DNA of 64,000 nt from positions 1,054,001 through 1,118,000 of the forward strand of contig NZ_JIAI01000001.1 of NCBI RefSeq assembly GCF_000620785.1, in the 5' to 3' direction. The stretch's first letter is position 1. Each line of letters begins with the position of its first letter. The notes beneath the pieces are model-generated. The model ran no database searches. It had not been told where the DNA came from and worked only from the letters and a program-made list of their open reading frames with translations. This document shows positions 1-8,384 of this stretch, piece by piece. The stretch is from Actinospineispora acaciae DSM 45401 (GTDB lineage: Bacteria > Actinomycetota > Actinomycetes > Mycobacteriales > Pseudonocardiaceae). The translations under genes were made by a program, and so were the position numbers.

Positions 1-1321
1 TGGAGACGACGATGCGGGTGCCGTGGAAGTCCGGGCCCCGGGTGGCGTCCAGGCCCATCCGCGAGGTGGTGCCGTCGCCGCCGGAGGACGGGTCCAGCGG
101 GGAGCCGGGCAGGCCGTCCACGGTGAACAGGTCTCGGTGCGGCTGGAAGTGCGTGGCCAGCGCCCACAGCACGTCCGCGTCGCGGGTGAGGTCCACGTCG
201 TGGTCCACCGCGACCGCCGTCTTCACGTACGGGTCCCAGCCGAGCAGCGCCAGCAGCACCTGGCGGGCCTGCCCCTGGCGTTGTTGGCGCAGCGCCACGT
301 ACGCGTGGAAGTGGGTCCCGGACGTCGGGTAGTGCAGCGCCGTCACGTCCGGGAACCGGGCCTTGATCTTCTCCGCCAGCTCCGCCTCCCGGGGGATCCG
401 GGCCAGGTTCAGGTGCTCGGCGGTGTTGCCGCCCACCACGTCGACGAGCATCGGCTCGCGGCGGCGCATGATCGTCTCCACCCGGAGGACGTTGTTGGTG
501 GAGCGGTCGGAGGAGTAGCCGGAGAACTCCCCGAACGGCCCCTCCTCGGCGCGCGCGGCCGGGTCGATGGTGCCTTCCAGCACGAAGTCCGACCAGGCCG
601 GCACCGCGATCCCGTGCGCGGGGGTGCGCACCACCTCCAGCGGCTCGCCGAACAGGCCGCCCGCGATGGCCCGCTCGTCGACCTGGTAGCCGACCCGGGC
701 GGAGGCGGCGAGCATGAACAGCGGGTGCCCGCCGACGACCATGGCCACCGGCATCGGCCGGTCGCGCTCGGCGTAGCGCCCGAGCATCCGCCACAGGTCG
801 CCGCGCGAGTGCAGGCTGGTAGCCAGCTCGGTGCGGGAGTGCGCCATCGCGCGGTGGTAGCTCAGGTTGCCGACGCCGCTGTCCGGGTCCTCGGCGACGA
901 TGATGCCGCTGGTGATGTACGGCGCGCGGTCGCCGGCGAAGTGGCGCAACATCGGCACCGCGCCCAGGTCGACGTCCGCGCCCGAGACCACCACCTCGCA
1001 CGCGGGGCCGTCGTCGACGACCGCCGGCGGCAGCGGGCGCTCGGCCCGTTGCTGGTAGGCCTCGTGCAGCCGGCTCGCGTCCACCCCGAACAGCCGGGCG
1101 ACCCGCTCGCGGGAGGCGAACACGTTGCTCAGCACCGGGACGTCCAGTCCGGCCACCTTCCGGCACCACAGCATGTCGTGGCGCCCGCGCTCGGCCAGCT
1201 CGTAGATCAGGCCGGTGATGCCCTCGTCCGCCGCGACCGGGCCGTCCACGACCAGCACGTCGTCGGAATGTTCGGCGAGGTAGTCGCGAAGGAAGGCGTG
1301 CGGGTCCTGCCGTGCGGACAT
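1..1321 (-). CDS. ubiD: UbiD-family prenylated-FMN decarboxylase (3' end outside window)
   Basis: Reversible decarboxylase of the UbiD family, which uses prenylated FMN made by UbiX to remove a carboxyl group from an aromatic, heteroaromatic or alpha,beta-unsaturated acid. About 440 residues are visible and the reading frame runs off the left edge. Family hallmarks are present: the GNLSYHRAM stretch of the cofactor and metal site and the EGPFGEFSGY stretch carrying a catalytic glutamate. The ATG at 1321 overlaps the ubiX stop as TGATG, so the two genes are translationally coupled. They follow an NCS2 permease in the same operon, which suggests the substrate is imported by that permease. The actual substrate cannot be read from sequence; UbiD members act on phenolic acids, pyrrole- and furan-carboxylates and others. 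Confidence 0.93.
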   Translation of the reverse strand, partial: MSARQDPHAFLRDYLAEHSDDVLVVDGPVAADEGITGLIYELAERGRHDMLWCRKVAGLDVPVLSNVFASRERVARLFGVDASRLHEAYQQRAERPLPPAVVDDGPACEVVVSGADVDLGAVPMLRHFAGDRAPYITSGIIVAEDPDSGVGNLSYHRAMAHSRTELATSLHSRGDLWRMLGRYAERDRPMPVAMVVGGHPLFMLAASARVGYQVDERAIAGGLFGEPLEVVRTPAHGIAVPAWSDFVLEGTIDPAARAEEGPFGEFSGYSSDRSTNNVLRVETIMRRREPMLVDVVGGNTAEHLNLARIPREAELAEKIKARFPDVTALHYPTSGTHFHAYVALRQQRQGQARQVLLALLGWDPYVKTAVAVDHDVDLTRDADVLWALATHFQPHRDLFTVDGLPGSPLDPSSGGDGTTSRMGLDATRGPDFHGTRIVVS

Positions 1322-1887
1322 CAGGCGGCTCCTCGCCAGCGGCGGTACAGGTCGTGGGCGATGCCGAACTGGTCGAGCACCTTCCCGCTCAGGTGCCCGA
1401 GCAGGTCGTCGATCTCGGTCGGCCGCTGGTAGAACGCGGGCGTGGGCGGCAGCACGGTGGCCCCGGCCTCGGTCACGGCCACCATGTTGCGCAGGTGCAC
1501 CAGGCTCAGCGGCGTCTCCCGGGTGACCAGCACCAGCCGCCGGCGCTCCTTGAGGGTGACGTCGGCGGCGCGGTTCAACAGGTCGTCGCCGTAGCCGTGC
1601 GCGATCCCGGCCAGGGTCTTCATCGAGCACGGCACCACGACCATGCCGATCGTCGGGAACGACCCGGACGCGATGCTGGCCGCGATGTCGCCGCGCCGGT
1701 GGTGCACGTCGGCGAGCTCGGCGACCTGTGACGGCGTCAGCCCGGTCTCCAGCTCGATCGTCCGGTGCGCCGCCCGCGAGATCACCAGGTGGGTCTCGAC
1801 GCCGCCCAGCGCGCGCAGCGAGCGCAACAGGTGGATGCCCAGCTGCGGCGCGCTGGCCCCGGTGATGCCGACCACCAGCCGGTTCAT
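1321..1887 (-). CDS. ubiX: UbiX flavin prenyltransferase
   Basis: Makes prenylated FMN from reduced FMN and a dimethylallyl phosphate, the cofactor that activates UbiD decarboxylases. The 188-residue flavoprotein opens with the family's MNRLVVGITGASAPQLGIHL nucleotide-binding start and carries the VVPCSMKTLAGIAHGYGDDLL segment in two halves, near residues 95-115, plus a LVTRETPLSLVHLRNM block, all typical of UbiX/Pad1. The ATG at 1887 overlaps the permease stop by four bases (ATGA) and its own stop overlaps the ubiD start. This coupling means the cell makes the cofactor enzyme together with its client decarboxylase, a dedicated catabolic pair rather than the ubiquinone pathway. Confidence 0.95.
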   Translation of the reverse strand: MNRLVVGITGASAPQLGIHLLRSLRALGGVETHLVISRAAHRTIELETGLTPSQVAELADVHHRRGDIAASIASGSFPTIGMVVVPCSMKTLAGIAHGYGDDLLNRAADVTLKERRRLVLVTRETPLSLVHLRNMVAVTEAGATVLPPTPAFYQRPTEIDDLLGHLSGKVLDQFGIAHDLYRRWRGAA

Positions 1888-3221
1888 CCGTGGCTCCCGG
1901 CGACGGCGGGGCTCTCCGGGCGGTCCCGCACCGCCACGTGGAAGACCAGGTTGAGCACGACGGCGACGATCGTCCCGGTCGCGACGCCGCTCTTGAAGAA
2001 CGTCTGCGTCACCGCCGGCATCTGGGCGTAGAAGTTCGGCGCCACGGCCGGGATGAGGCCGACGCCCAGCGAGAGCATGACGATGAGCAGGTTCCCCGGC
2101 CGGGTGAAGTCGACCTTGGACAGCAGGTGCATGCCGGACACGGCGAGCGCGGAGAAGGTGGCCACGGCGGCCGCGCCGACCACGGGCTGCGGGATGGCCG
2201 CGACCACCCGGCCGACCGGCTGGACGACCCCGAGCACGATCAGGATCCCGCCGCCGACGGCCACCGGGTACCGGCTGCGCACCCCGGTCAGCGCGATCAG
2301 CCCGATGTTCTGCCCGAACGTGGTGTAGGCGAACCCGCCGAACACCCCGCTCAGGGCGGTCAGCAGCCCGTCCACCCGCAGCAACCCGGCGATGTCCCGG
2401 GGCCCGGCCGGCTTGCCGACCACCTCGCCGACCGCCAGCCCCTGCCCGGAGCCCTCGACCATCAGCACGAACACGATGATCAGGAACAGCAGGATGGACG
2501 GGACGTGGAACCGAAGCTCGCCCAGGTGCAGCGGCGAGATCATCGCCACGATAGGGCCGGAGCCCACCTGCGCCAGGCTGCCCAGCCCCAACACCCAACC
2601 GGCGATCGCGCCGAGCACGATCGCCAGCAGGATCGACAGCTGGCCGAGCAGGCCCCTGAACACCCGGTAGAACAGCGCCATCAGCGCGATCGTGAAGGTG
2701 GCCAAACCGAGCTTGCCCAGGTCGCCGTAGCCGGGCGCCGCCGGGTCCGGCCCGGCGATCAGCCGCAGCCCGACCGGGATCAGCGTCAACCCGATCAAGG
2801 TGATCACCGTGCCGGTGACCACCGCCGGGAACAGCCGCAGCAGCCGGCTGAACAGCGGCGCCACCAGCATCCACACCACGCCCGCGACCAGCAGCGAGCC
2901 GTAGACGGTGCCCATCCCCTGGCTCTGGCCGACCAGGACCATCGGCACGATGCCGTTGGACGCCGCCCCGACCACCAGCGGCATCCGGATCCCGAACTTC
3001 CACAGCCCCAGCGCCTGCAGCAGGGTGCCGATGCCGGCCAGCACCAGGTCGATGCTGACCAGGGCGGCGACCTGCTCGGAGCCCAGCCCGAGCCCGGCCC
3101 CGACCACGATCGGCACCACCACGACCCCGGCGTACATGACCAGCACGTGCTGGAAGCCCAACAGGAAGGTGGCGCCGAGCGGCAGCCGCTGGTCGACGGA
3201 TGTTTCCCGATGCTGAACCAT
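1884..3221 (-). CDS. NCS2-family permease (uracil/xanthine type), copy 1
   Basis: Proton- or sodium-coupled importer of the nucleobase:cation symporter-2 family in the cytoplasmic membrane; 445 residues, the usual length, with about 14 hydrophobic segments. The start MVQHRETSVDQRLPLGATFL leads straight into the first helix (GFQHVLVMYAG), as in UraA/XanP relatives, and a FGQNIGL motif in the middle matches the family's conserved Asn-containing signature. Members carry uracil, xanthine, urate and similar heterocycles. First gene of a permease-ubiX-ubiD operon whose promoter has a GntR-type site. The partner enzymes suggest a heterocyclic or aromatic carboxylate as cargo (inference). Confidence 0.9.
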   Translation of the reverse strand: MVQHRETSVDQRLPLGATFLLGFQHVLVMYAGVVVVPIVVGAGLGLGSEQVAALVSIDLVLAGIGTLLQALGLWKFGIRMPLVVGAASNGIVPMVLVGQSQGMGTVYGSLLVAGVVWMLVAPLFSRLLRLFPAVVTGTVITLIGLTLIPVGLRLIAGPDPAAPGYGDLGKLGLATFTIALMALFYRVFRGLLGQLSILLAIVLGAIAGWVLGLGSLAQVGSGPIVAMISPLHLGELRFHVPSILLFLIIVFVLMVEGSGQGLAVGEVVGKPAGPRDIAGLLRVDGLLTALSGVFGGFAYTTFGQNIGLIALTGVRSRYPVAVGGGILIVLGVVQPVGRVVAAIPQPVVGAAAVATFSALAVSGMHLLSKVDFTRPGNLLIVMLSLGVGLIPAVAPNFYAQMPAVTQTFFKSGVATGTIVAVVLNLVFHVAVRDRPESPAVAGSHG

Positions 3222-3336
3222 GTTCCCTCACCTCGTCGGAAGGCCGTGCGCCGTTGCCGGCGGCCCCCGGCCGCTCGGTTCGTTGACCGATGCACCTACG
3301 GGGCGATGGGTGGATTCAGAGCCGCAGCGTGCGGAG

Positions 3337-3366
3337 ATATTGCATGTAATGTCGTTCAGTCGTCAA
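3337..3366 (-). promoter_or_regulatory. Promoter with GntR-type operator for permease1-ubiX-ubiD
   Basis: Read leftward: TTGACG (3366-3361), an 18-base spacer, then CAATAT (3342-3337). The near-palindrome ATTACATGCAAT (plus-strand 3339-3350 as its reverse complement) overlaps the spacer and -10. The same twelve bases occur at 6345-6356, and a related site at 6251-6258. The -35 lies within the end of the upstream permease gene. A repressor bound here would block RNA polymerase. Confidence 0.6.
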
Positions 3367-4702
3367 GGGTGGCCGCCGATTCCGGCGTCCTGTCACCGCC
3401 CGCGCGGTGGTTGAGCAGCAGGTTGAGCAGGAACGCCGCGATGCCGCCGGCGGCGATGCCGCTGGACAGCACGGTCTGCGCGGCACCGGGCAGGTTCGCA
3501 TAGAACCCAGGCGCGCCCACCGGCATCAGCCCGAACCCGAACGACACCGCGACGATCAGCATGTTGCGCGCCCGGCTCAGGTCCGCCTGCATGGCGATGC
3601 GCACCCCGACCGCGCCGACGGTGCCGAACATGACCACCCCGATACCGCCGAGCACCGGGCCCGGCAACGCCGCGACCACCGCGCCGAGCTTGGGCATCAG
3701 GCCCATGACCACCAGGATCAGCCCGGCCACCGCCACCACGAACCGGCTCATCACCCGCGTGATGCTGACCAGCCCGACGTTCTCGCCGAAGGTCACGATG
3801 GTGAACGAGTTGAACACGCCGGCCAGCGCGGTCCCGGCGCCGTCGGCGCGCAGCGCGCGGGCCACCTCGCGGGGCCCGGTCGGTCGCTCGACGATCTGCC
3901 CGATCGCCAGCGTGTCGCCCGTGGACTCCACCATGTTCACCAGCTGCACCACCAGCATGGGCAGGATCGCGGCCACGGTGAACGTGGGCCAGCCGAACTG
4001 GAACGGCTGCACGATGCCGAACAGCGGCACCGACGCCGCCGCCGTGAAGTCCGTCATCCCCAGCGGCCAGGCCACCAGCGTGCCCACCACCAGCGCGATC
4101 AGGATCGCGAACCGCCCGACCGCCGGCGGCAGGAACCGCTCCAACACCACCACCAGCACGATCGTGCCCAGCGCCAACGCCAGCTTGGCCGGCGCGGCGT
4201 ACCCGGGCGCCGCCGGGTTGGGGCCGGCGATCAACGTGGCGGTGGACGGCAGCAACGAGAAGCCGATGATGGCGATGATCGTGCCGGTGACGATCGGCGG
4301 GAAGAACCGCAGCAGCCGGCTGAACCACGGCGCGGCCAGCCAGGTGAGCACGCCGGCCACGATGGTCGCGCCGAACACCGCCGGCAGGCCGGCGTCCTTG
4401 CCGACGATGATGGCCGGCGTGATGCCGGTGAACGTCGAGCCCATCACGATCGGCATCCGGACCCCGACGTTGCCGATGCCCAGCGTCTGCAGCACCGTCG
4501 CCACCCCGCTGACCAGCACGTTCGCCGTGACCAGGGTGGCGATCTGGGCGCTGGACAGCCCGACCCCCAGCCCGATCAGCAGCGGGACGGTGACCATGCC
4601 GGAGTAGGCGACGAGCACGTGCTGCAGGCCGAGCGGGACGAGTTGTCGTACTCGCGGGATGGCGTCGACGGGGTCGTGGTTGTCGCGTGCGCGGATTCGC
4701 AT
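3356..4702 (-). CDS. NCS2-family permease (uracil/xanthine type), copy 2
   Basis: Second nucleobase:cation symporter-2, 448 residues, clearly related to copy 1 (shared LGLQHVLVAYSG first helix, FTGITPAIIVG and FGENVGLVSITRV segments). The start at 4702 was chosen because GGAGGAGC lies just upstream and the N-terminus then matches copy 1; the same frame stays open far upstream but that stretch is the antisense shadow of the amidohydrolase. It follows the deaminase-like amidohydrolase by 20 bases and is probably co-transcribed with it from the promoter near 6270. Two permeases for one pathway suggest two related substrates, or substrate and intermediate. Cargo is not predictable beyond a nucleobase-like ring. 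Confidence 0.88.
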   Translation of the reverse strand: MRIRARDNHDPVDAIPRVRQLVPLGLQHVLVAYSGMVTVPLLIGLGVGLSSAQIATLVTANVLVSGVATVLQTLGIGNVGVRMPIVMGSTFTGITPAIIVGKDAGLPAVFGATIVAGVLTWLAAPWFSRLLRFFPPIVTGTIIAIIGFSLLPSTATLIAGPNPAAPGYAAPAKLALALGTIVLVVVLERFLPPAVGRFAILIALVVGTLVAWPLGMTDFTAAASVPLFGIVQPFQFGWPTFTVAAILPMLVVQLVNMVESTGDTLAIGQIVERPTGPREVARALRADGAGTALAGVFNSFTIVTFGENVGLVSITRVMSRFVVAVAGLILVVMGLMPKLGAVVAALPGPVLGGIGVVMFGTVGAVGVRIAMQADLSRARNMLIVAVSFGFGLMPVGAPGFYANLPGAAQTVLSSGIAAGGIAAFLLNLLLNHRAGGDRTPESAATLDD

Positions 4703-4722
4703 GGTGCTCCTCCAGGAGGGAA

Positions 4723-6120
4723 TCAGCGGCCCAGGCCGGTGCGGGCGAGCAGCCGGTCGGCGTGGTGCTGCGCGTCGGCCATGGCCTCGTCCTGGTCGAC
4801 CAGGCGGCAGCGGCCGTCCGCGTAGACGATCCGGCCGCCGACGATGGTCATGTCCACGTCGGCGCCCCGCGCGGCGTAGACGAGCTGGCTGACCAGGCGG
4901 TTGAGCGGGCGCAGGTGCGGGCGGTCCAGGTCCACCACGACGATGTCCGCCAGCCGTCCCGGGGCCAGGACGCCGGCGTCCACCCCGGCGTAGCGGGCGC
5001 CCTCGCGGGTGGCCAGCTCCAGGGCGTCCTCGGCGCGCATCGCCGTCGGGTCCAGGGTGGCGAGCCGCTGCGCGAACACCGACTGCTTCATGCACTCGAA
5101 CGGGTCCTGCCGATGCCCGCAGCTGGGGCCGTCGGTGCCGAGCGCGACCGGGACGCCACGGCCGCGCAGCTCGGCCAGCCGGATGGTCCCGGACGCGAGG
5201 TAGGCGTTGGACGTCGGGTTGTGCGCGACGCCGGCGCCCGCCTCGGCGATCGACTCGATGTCCTTGTCGTCCAGCCACACGGCGTGCGCCAGCGTCGCGT
5301 GATGATCGAGCAGGCCCTCGTCGGCGAGCCATTGCACCGGCCGGGTGCGGTAGGCCTCCAGGTAGCCGGACGGGTCGGAGGCGCCCTCGCAGCAGTGCGT
5401 GTGCCAGCGGGTGCCCAGCTCGCGGGCCATCTCGACGGCGGACCGCACCAGGCGCTGGCCGACGTAGGTGAGGTTCAGCGGCGCCGGCCAGACCTCGACT
5501 TTCGACCCCGGCGGGCGGTGCCCGATGGCGTCGCGGGTGAGGACCAGCTCGTCGGCGTTCGAGTAGCGGAACAGGCCGTCGGGCTGGCCCCGGCGGGCGG
5601 CGATCTCGGTGCGCTCCCCCGCCATCCCCCTGGCGACCGCGCCGCGCAGGCCGGCGTGCTCGATGACGTCGGCGACGGCCAGCGTGGTGGCCAGGTCGCT
5701 GGGCGCGTAGTGGTTGTCCACCACGGTGGTGATGCCGGCGCGGAGTGCTTCCACGACGCCGAGGCGGGCGCCGGCGACCGCCTCCTCGCCGGTCAGGGCT
5801 ATCGAGTACGGCCACATGAACTCGCACAGCCAGGGCACGATGGACATGCCCTCGCCGAGGCCCCTGGCCAGCGCCTGGAACAGGTGCGAGTGGCCGTCCA
5901 CGAAGCCCGGCAGCACCGCCTTGCCCCGGCAGTCCAGCACCGTGTCGGCCCGCCAGCCGGCCAGCTCCCGCTCGGTGCCCACCGCCGCTATCCGGTCGCC
6001 CCGGACCGCGACGGCGCCACGCTCGTGCACGGCGCGGTCGTCGTCGACGGTGACCACCGCGCCGCCGGTGAGCAGCAGGTCGCAGCGTTCGACGGGTTGC
6101 GTACAGCTCACATCGGACAT
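4723..6120 (-). CDS. Metal-dependent amidohydrolase of the ATZ/TRZ (guanine/8-oxoguanine deaminase-like) group
   Basis: Cytosolic TIM-barrel hydrolase of 465 residues, probably a deaminase or dechlorinase acting on a nitrogen heterocycle. Metal ligands can be seen in order: HxH at residues 77-79 (GHSHLF), His in RWHTHCCE, His in TLAHAVWL and Asp in ALGTDGPSC. The family includes guanine deaminase, 8-oxoguanine deaminase, cytosine deaminase-like enzymes and atrazine hydrolases. ATG at 6120; leftward promoter at 6254-6283 with an operator over its -10. Followed by permease copy 2, consistent with uptake and deamination of a purine- or pyrimidine-like compound. The exact substrate is unknown. 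Confidence 0.88.
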   Translation of the reverse strand: MSDVSCTQPVERCDLLLTGGAVVTVDDDRAVHERGAVAVRGDRIAAVGTERELAGWRADTVLDCRGKAVLPGFVDGHSHLFQALARGLGEGMSIVPWLCEFMWPYSIALTGEEAVAGARLGVVEALRAGITTVVDNHYAPSDLATTLAVADVIEHAGLRGAVARGMAGERTEIAARRGQPDGLFRYSNADELVLTRDAIGHRPPGSKVEVWPAPLNLTYVGQRLVRSAVEMARELGTRWHTHCCEGASDPSGYLEAYRTRPVQWLADEGLLDHHATLAHAVWLDDKDIESIAEAGAGVAHNPTSNAYLASGTIRLAELRGRGVPVALGTDGPSCGHRQDPFECMKQSVFAQRLATLDPTAMRAEDALELATREGARYAGVDAGVLAPGRLADIVVVDLDRPHLRPLNRLVSQLVYAARGADVDMTIVGGRIVYADGRCRLVDQDEAMADAQHHADRLLARTGLGR

Positions 6121-6250
6121 TCGCGCGCCCAGCTTCCCGGGCGGTCGGGGCCGCCCTCATCCCGTGGGTTGTCGAGCCGATCGGCCCCGGCTGGCGGGGC
6201 GTCGTTGCGCCGAACGGTTTAACCCGGGAAGGGAGGTCACCGGCGAGGAC

Positions 6251-6283
6251 TACATGTAACGCAGATCACCGCGCGCCTGTCAA
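6251..6283 (-). promoter_or_regulatory. Leftward promoter with TACATGTA operator over the -10
   Basis: On the minus strand TTGACA (6283-6278) is followed after 18 bases by TTACAT (6259-6254). The perfect palindrome TACATGTA at 6251-6258 covers the -10, a typical repressor position. It serves the amidohydrolase-permease2 pair. Confidence 0.6.
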
Positions 6284-6343
6284 GACCTCGGCTCAGGGTC
6301 CGCGGTTGGCCCGAGTCGGGCTCTGCGTGCCGTCTGGCCGAAG

Positions 6344-6389
6344 AATTACATGCAATTAATTGACAGCGGCTCCAAGCGGTGCCCAGAAT
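6344..6389 (+). promoter_or_regulatory. Rightward promoter with ATTACATGCAAT operator next to the -35
   Basis: AATTACATGCAATT at 6344-6357 abuts a perfect TTGACA (6360-6365); an 18-base spacer leads to CAGAAT (6384-6389). The operator is the exact reverse complement of the site at 3339-3350. It serves the amidohydrolase-2 gene starting at 6475. Confidence 0.6.
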
Positions 6390-6474
6390 CGAGGCGCCCG
6401 CAGGATGCGGCGGCCCGTAGGTGCGATGGTTCGCGGCCGGGGAGTCCCATGACCTGATCCTCGAGGAGGCTCTC

Positions 6475-7467
6475 GTGATCATCGATACGCACGTGCACCC
6501 GACCAACCTGGTCGACGAGGCGTGGCGTCACACCGGCACGCCCTTCACCGGCGAGCGGACCCTCGCCATGATGGACGGGCCGTTCCCCATCAACGGCAAG
6601 CCCCGCCGGGTGGACGTCTCCTGCATCATGCCCCCACCAGGCAACACGGCCTGGCGCGACGGCAACCGCTCGGGCCGCGAGGGCATCCGCGACTACCAGG
6701 CGTACGTCACCGAGCTGGTGCAGCGCTACCCCGACCGGTTCGTCGGCAACTTCATGTACAACCCGCGCTTCGGCCCCGAGAACGGCGCGGCCGAGCTGGC
6801 GTTCCACGTCAAGGAATACGGCTACAAGATGATGAAGCTGCACGCCAACATGCATTCCTACCGGCCGGACCGCGCGCTGGACTGGCTGCGGCCGGCGCTG
6901 CGGGTGTGCGCCGACCTCGGCGTGATCGTGCTGATCCACACCGGCGACGGCCCGTACTCCATCCCGACCCAGTTCTACCCGATCATCCGCGAGTTCCCCA
7001 TGGTCACCTTCATCCTGGGACACTTCGGGATCCAGACCGGCGGGGTGTACTGCTTCGAGGCGTTCTGGATGATCCAGGACTCGCAGAACGTGATCGGCGA
7101 GTCCGGCTGGCTGCTGCAGTCGCGCATCGTCGAGTTCGCCAAGGAGATGAAGAAGAGCAAGCTCGTGTTCGGCACCGACTCCCCGCCGAACGAGCCCGGC
7201 ATGTGGGCCCGCGAGCTGGAGGTGCTCTGCCACGAGCCGCCGCAGGGCCTGAGCCTGTCCGAGGACGACCTGGAGGGCTACCTCGGCAACAACATGGCCA
7301 AGCTGCTCGGCCTGCAGCCCACCCCGCCGCCCAAGGACGTCGCCGAGGCCGAGGCCTACCTGCGCGGCGACCTCGTCCAGGCCTCCGCGGCGAACACGCA
7401 CGCCGACCACTACGCGGACTACACCCCGTCCGCCTGGGCCGAGGAGGCCACCGCCGCCCGCGCCTGA
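6475..7467 (+). CDS. Amidohydrolase-2 family hydrolase/decarboxylase
   Basis: TIM-barrel enzyme of the amidohydrolase-2 group, which contains non-oxidative aromatic acid decarboxylases (gamma-resorcylate, 5-carboxyvanillate, aminocarboxymuconate semialdehyde) and lactone hydrolases. Visible motifs: DTHVHPT at the N-terminus (HxH), His in KLHANMHSY, LIHTGDGPYS and LGHFGIQ, and the Asp of GTDSPPNEPG. I chose the GTG at 6475 because GAGGAGG lies five bases upstream and the protein then begins directly at the metal motif (330 residues); a GTG at 6421 would add 18 residues of no family likeness. It shares the GntR-type operator with the UbiD/UbiX operon, so it probably works in the same pathway. 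Substrate unknown. Confidence 0.85.
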   Translation: MIIDTHVHPTNLVDEAWRHTGTPFTGERTLAMMDGPFPINGKPRRVDVSCIMPPPGNTAWRDGNRSGREGIRDYQAYVTELVQRYPDRFVGNFMYNPRFGPENGAAELAFHVKEYGYKMMKLHANMHSYRPDRALDWLRPALRVCADLGVIVLIHTGDGPYSIPTQFYPIIREFPMVTFILGHFGIQTGGVYCFEAFWMIQDSQNVIGESGWLLQSRIVEFAKEMKKSKLVFGTDSPPNEPGMWARELEVLCHEPPQGLSLSEDDLEGYLGNNMAKLLGLQPTPPPKDVAEAEAYLRGDLVQASAANTHADHYADYTPSAWAEEATAARA

Positions 7468-7551
7468 CCGCCGCTACGGCTGAGCGCGTCGCTCGGCTTG
7501 TTGGGGTGTCGCGCATGGTGCGGGGTGTGCGGCGTCCCAGGTAGATATGCG

Positions 7552-7583
7552 GTCCGCCGGCTGGCCTCGGTCAGCCGGCGGAC
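7552..7583. terminator. Bidirectional hairpin between convergent genes
   Basis: Perfect 12-base inverted repeat GTCCGCCGGCTG / CAGCCGGCGGAC with an 8-base loop. The right arm includes the stop codon and last codons of the GntR gene. It lies between convergent genes ending at 7467 and 7571. No T-run follows, as is common in high-GC genomes. Confidence 0.55.
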
Positions 7584-8329
7584 GCGCGGGAGCGGCGGCG
7601 GGGCCGTGCCGGGTCCGGGCTGCGCGGCCTGGCCTGTGACAGCCGGACCCGCAGCCGCGCGATGTGGCGCCGCGCGGCCTCGCCGGCGGCTTCGGGGTCG
7701 CCGGCGATCATGGCGTCCAGGATGTGCTGGTGTTCGTCCAGCGCGAGCCTCGGGGCGTCGGCGCTGCGCCACAGCGAGTGCAGGGCGAAGTGCGAGCGGC
7801 CGGCGATCGGCTCCAGGGCGGCGTTCAGGTGCGGGTTGCGGGCCAGCTCGCGCAGGGTTCGGTGGAAGCGGCGGTCCAGGTCGATGTGGGCCTCGATGTC
7901 GGCGCCATTCGCACCGTCAGCACCGTCAGCGCCGCCGGCGCCCTCGGCGAGCACGCGCTCGTGCTCGGCCAGGATGGCGCGCAGCTCGTCCAGGCTGTCC
8001 GGGTCGAGGTGGGCGGTGGCCAGTTGGGCGGCGAGGCCCTCGAGCTGCTCGCGGACGACGTAGAGCTGGCGCAGGTCCTCGATGTCGACGGTGCTGACCT
8101 CGGCGCCCCGGTTCGGCGCGTGGGTGGCGAGGCCGTCGTAGATCAGCCGCTGCACGGCCTCGCGGACCGGGCTGCGGCTCACCCCGAGCTGGCGGGCCAG
8201 CTCCGGCACGCTCAGCGCGGTGCCCGGCGGCAGGCGGTTGGTCAGGATCGCGGACTTGATCGTCTCGTAGGTGCGCTCGGCCAGCCGCGCGCCCGGCGCG
8301 ACGCGGTCGAGGGCATACGGCAACCGCAC
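7571..8329 (-). CDS. GntR-family regulator with FCD ligand domain
   Basis: Transcriptional regulator, 252 residues from the GTG at 8329. The winged helix lies near residues 15-75 (YETIKSAILTNRLPPGTALS, then ELARQLGVSRSPVREAVQRL) and the all-helical FCD effector domain follows, with its usual DLDRRFHRTL metal/ligand helix. A longer frame to 8425 would overlap the LacI gene and add low-complexity sequence, so I reject it. A Gly-Ala-Asp repeat (GGADGADGANGAD, near residues 132-144) sits inside the FCD domain and is encoded by short tandem DNA repeats. FCD-type GntR proteins often bind TTGTATACAA-like sites, which resembles the ATTACATGCAAT sites at 3339, 6251 and 6345, making this the likely regulator of the neighbouring cluster. 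Confidence 0.9.
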   Translation of the reverse strand: MRLPYALDRVAPGARLAERTYETIKSAILTNRLPPGTALSVPELARQLGVSRSPVREAVQRLIYDGLATHAPNRGAEVSTVDIEDLRQLYVVREQLEGLAAQLATAHLDPDSLDELRAILAEHERVLAEGAGGADGADGANGADIEAHIDLDRRFHRTLRELARNPHLNAALEPIAGRSHFALHSLWRSADAPRLALDEHQHILDAMIAGDPEAAGEAARRHIARLRVRLSQARPRSPDPARPRRRSRASAG

Positions 8330-8384
8330 GGCGTCACCCCCGATCGATGGACCCCGCGACGATACCGCTGGCCGTCGGCGGGGC

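Larger units (their letters stand above)
6121..6474. promoter_or_regulatory. Divergent intergenic region with two promoters and two GntR-type sites
   Basis: No gene fits here. The stretch holds a leftward and a rightward promoter (separate entries), each touching a copy of the TTACATGNA(A/G)T motif, and is AT-richer around 6340-6360 than its surroundings. This layout fits coordinate control of the two flanking amidohydrolase genes by a single regulator, most simply the GntR encoded at 7571-8329. Confidence 0.6.
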
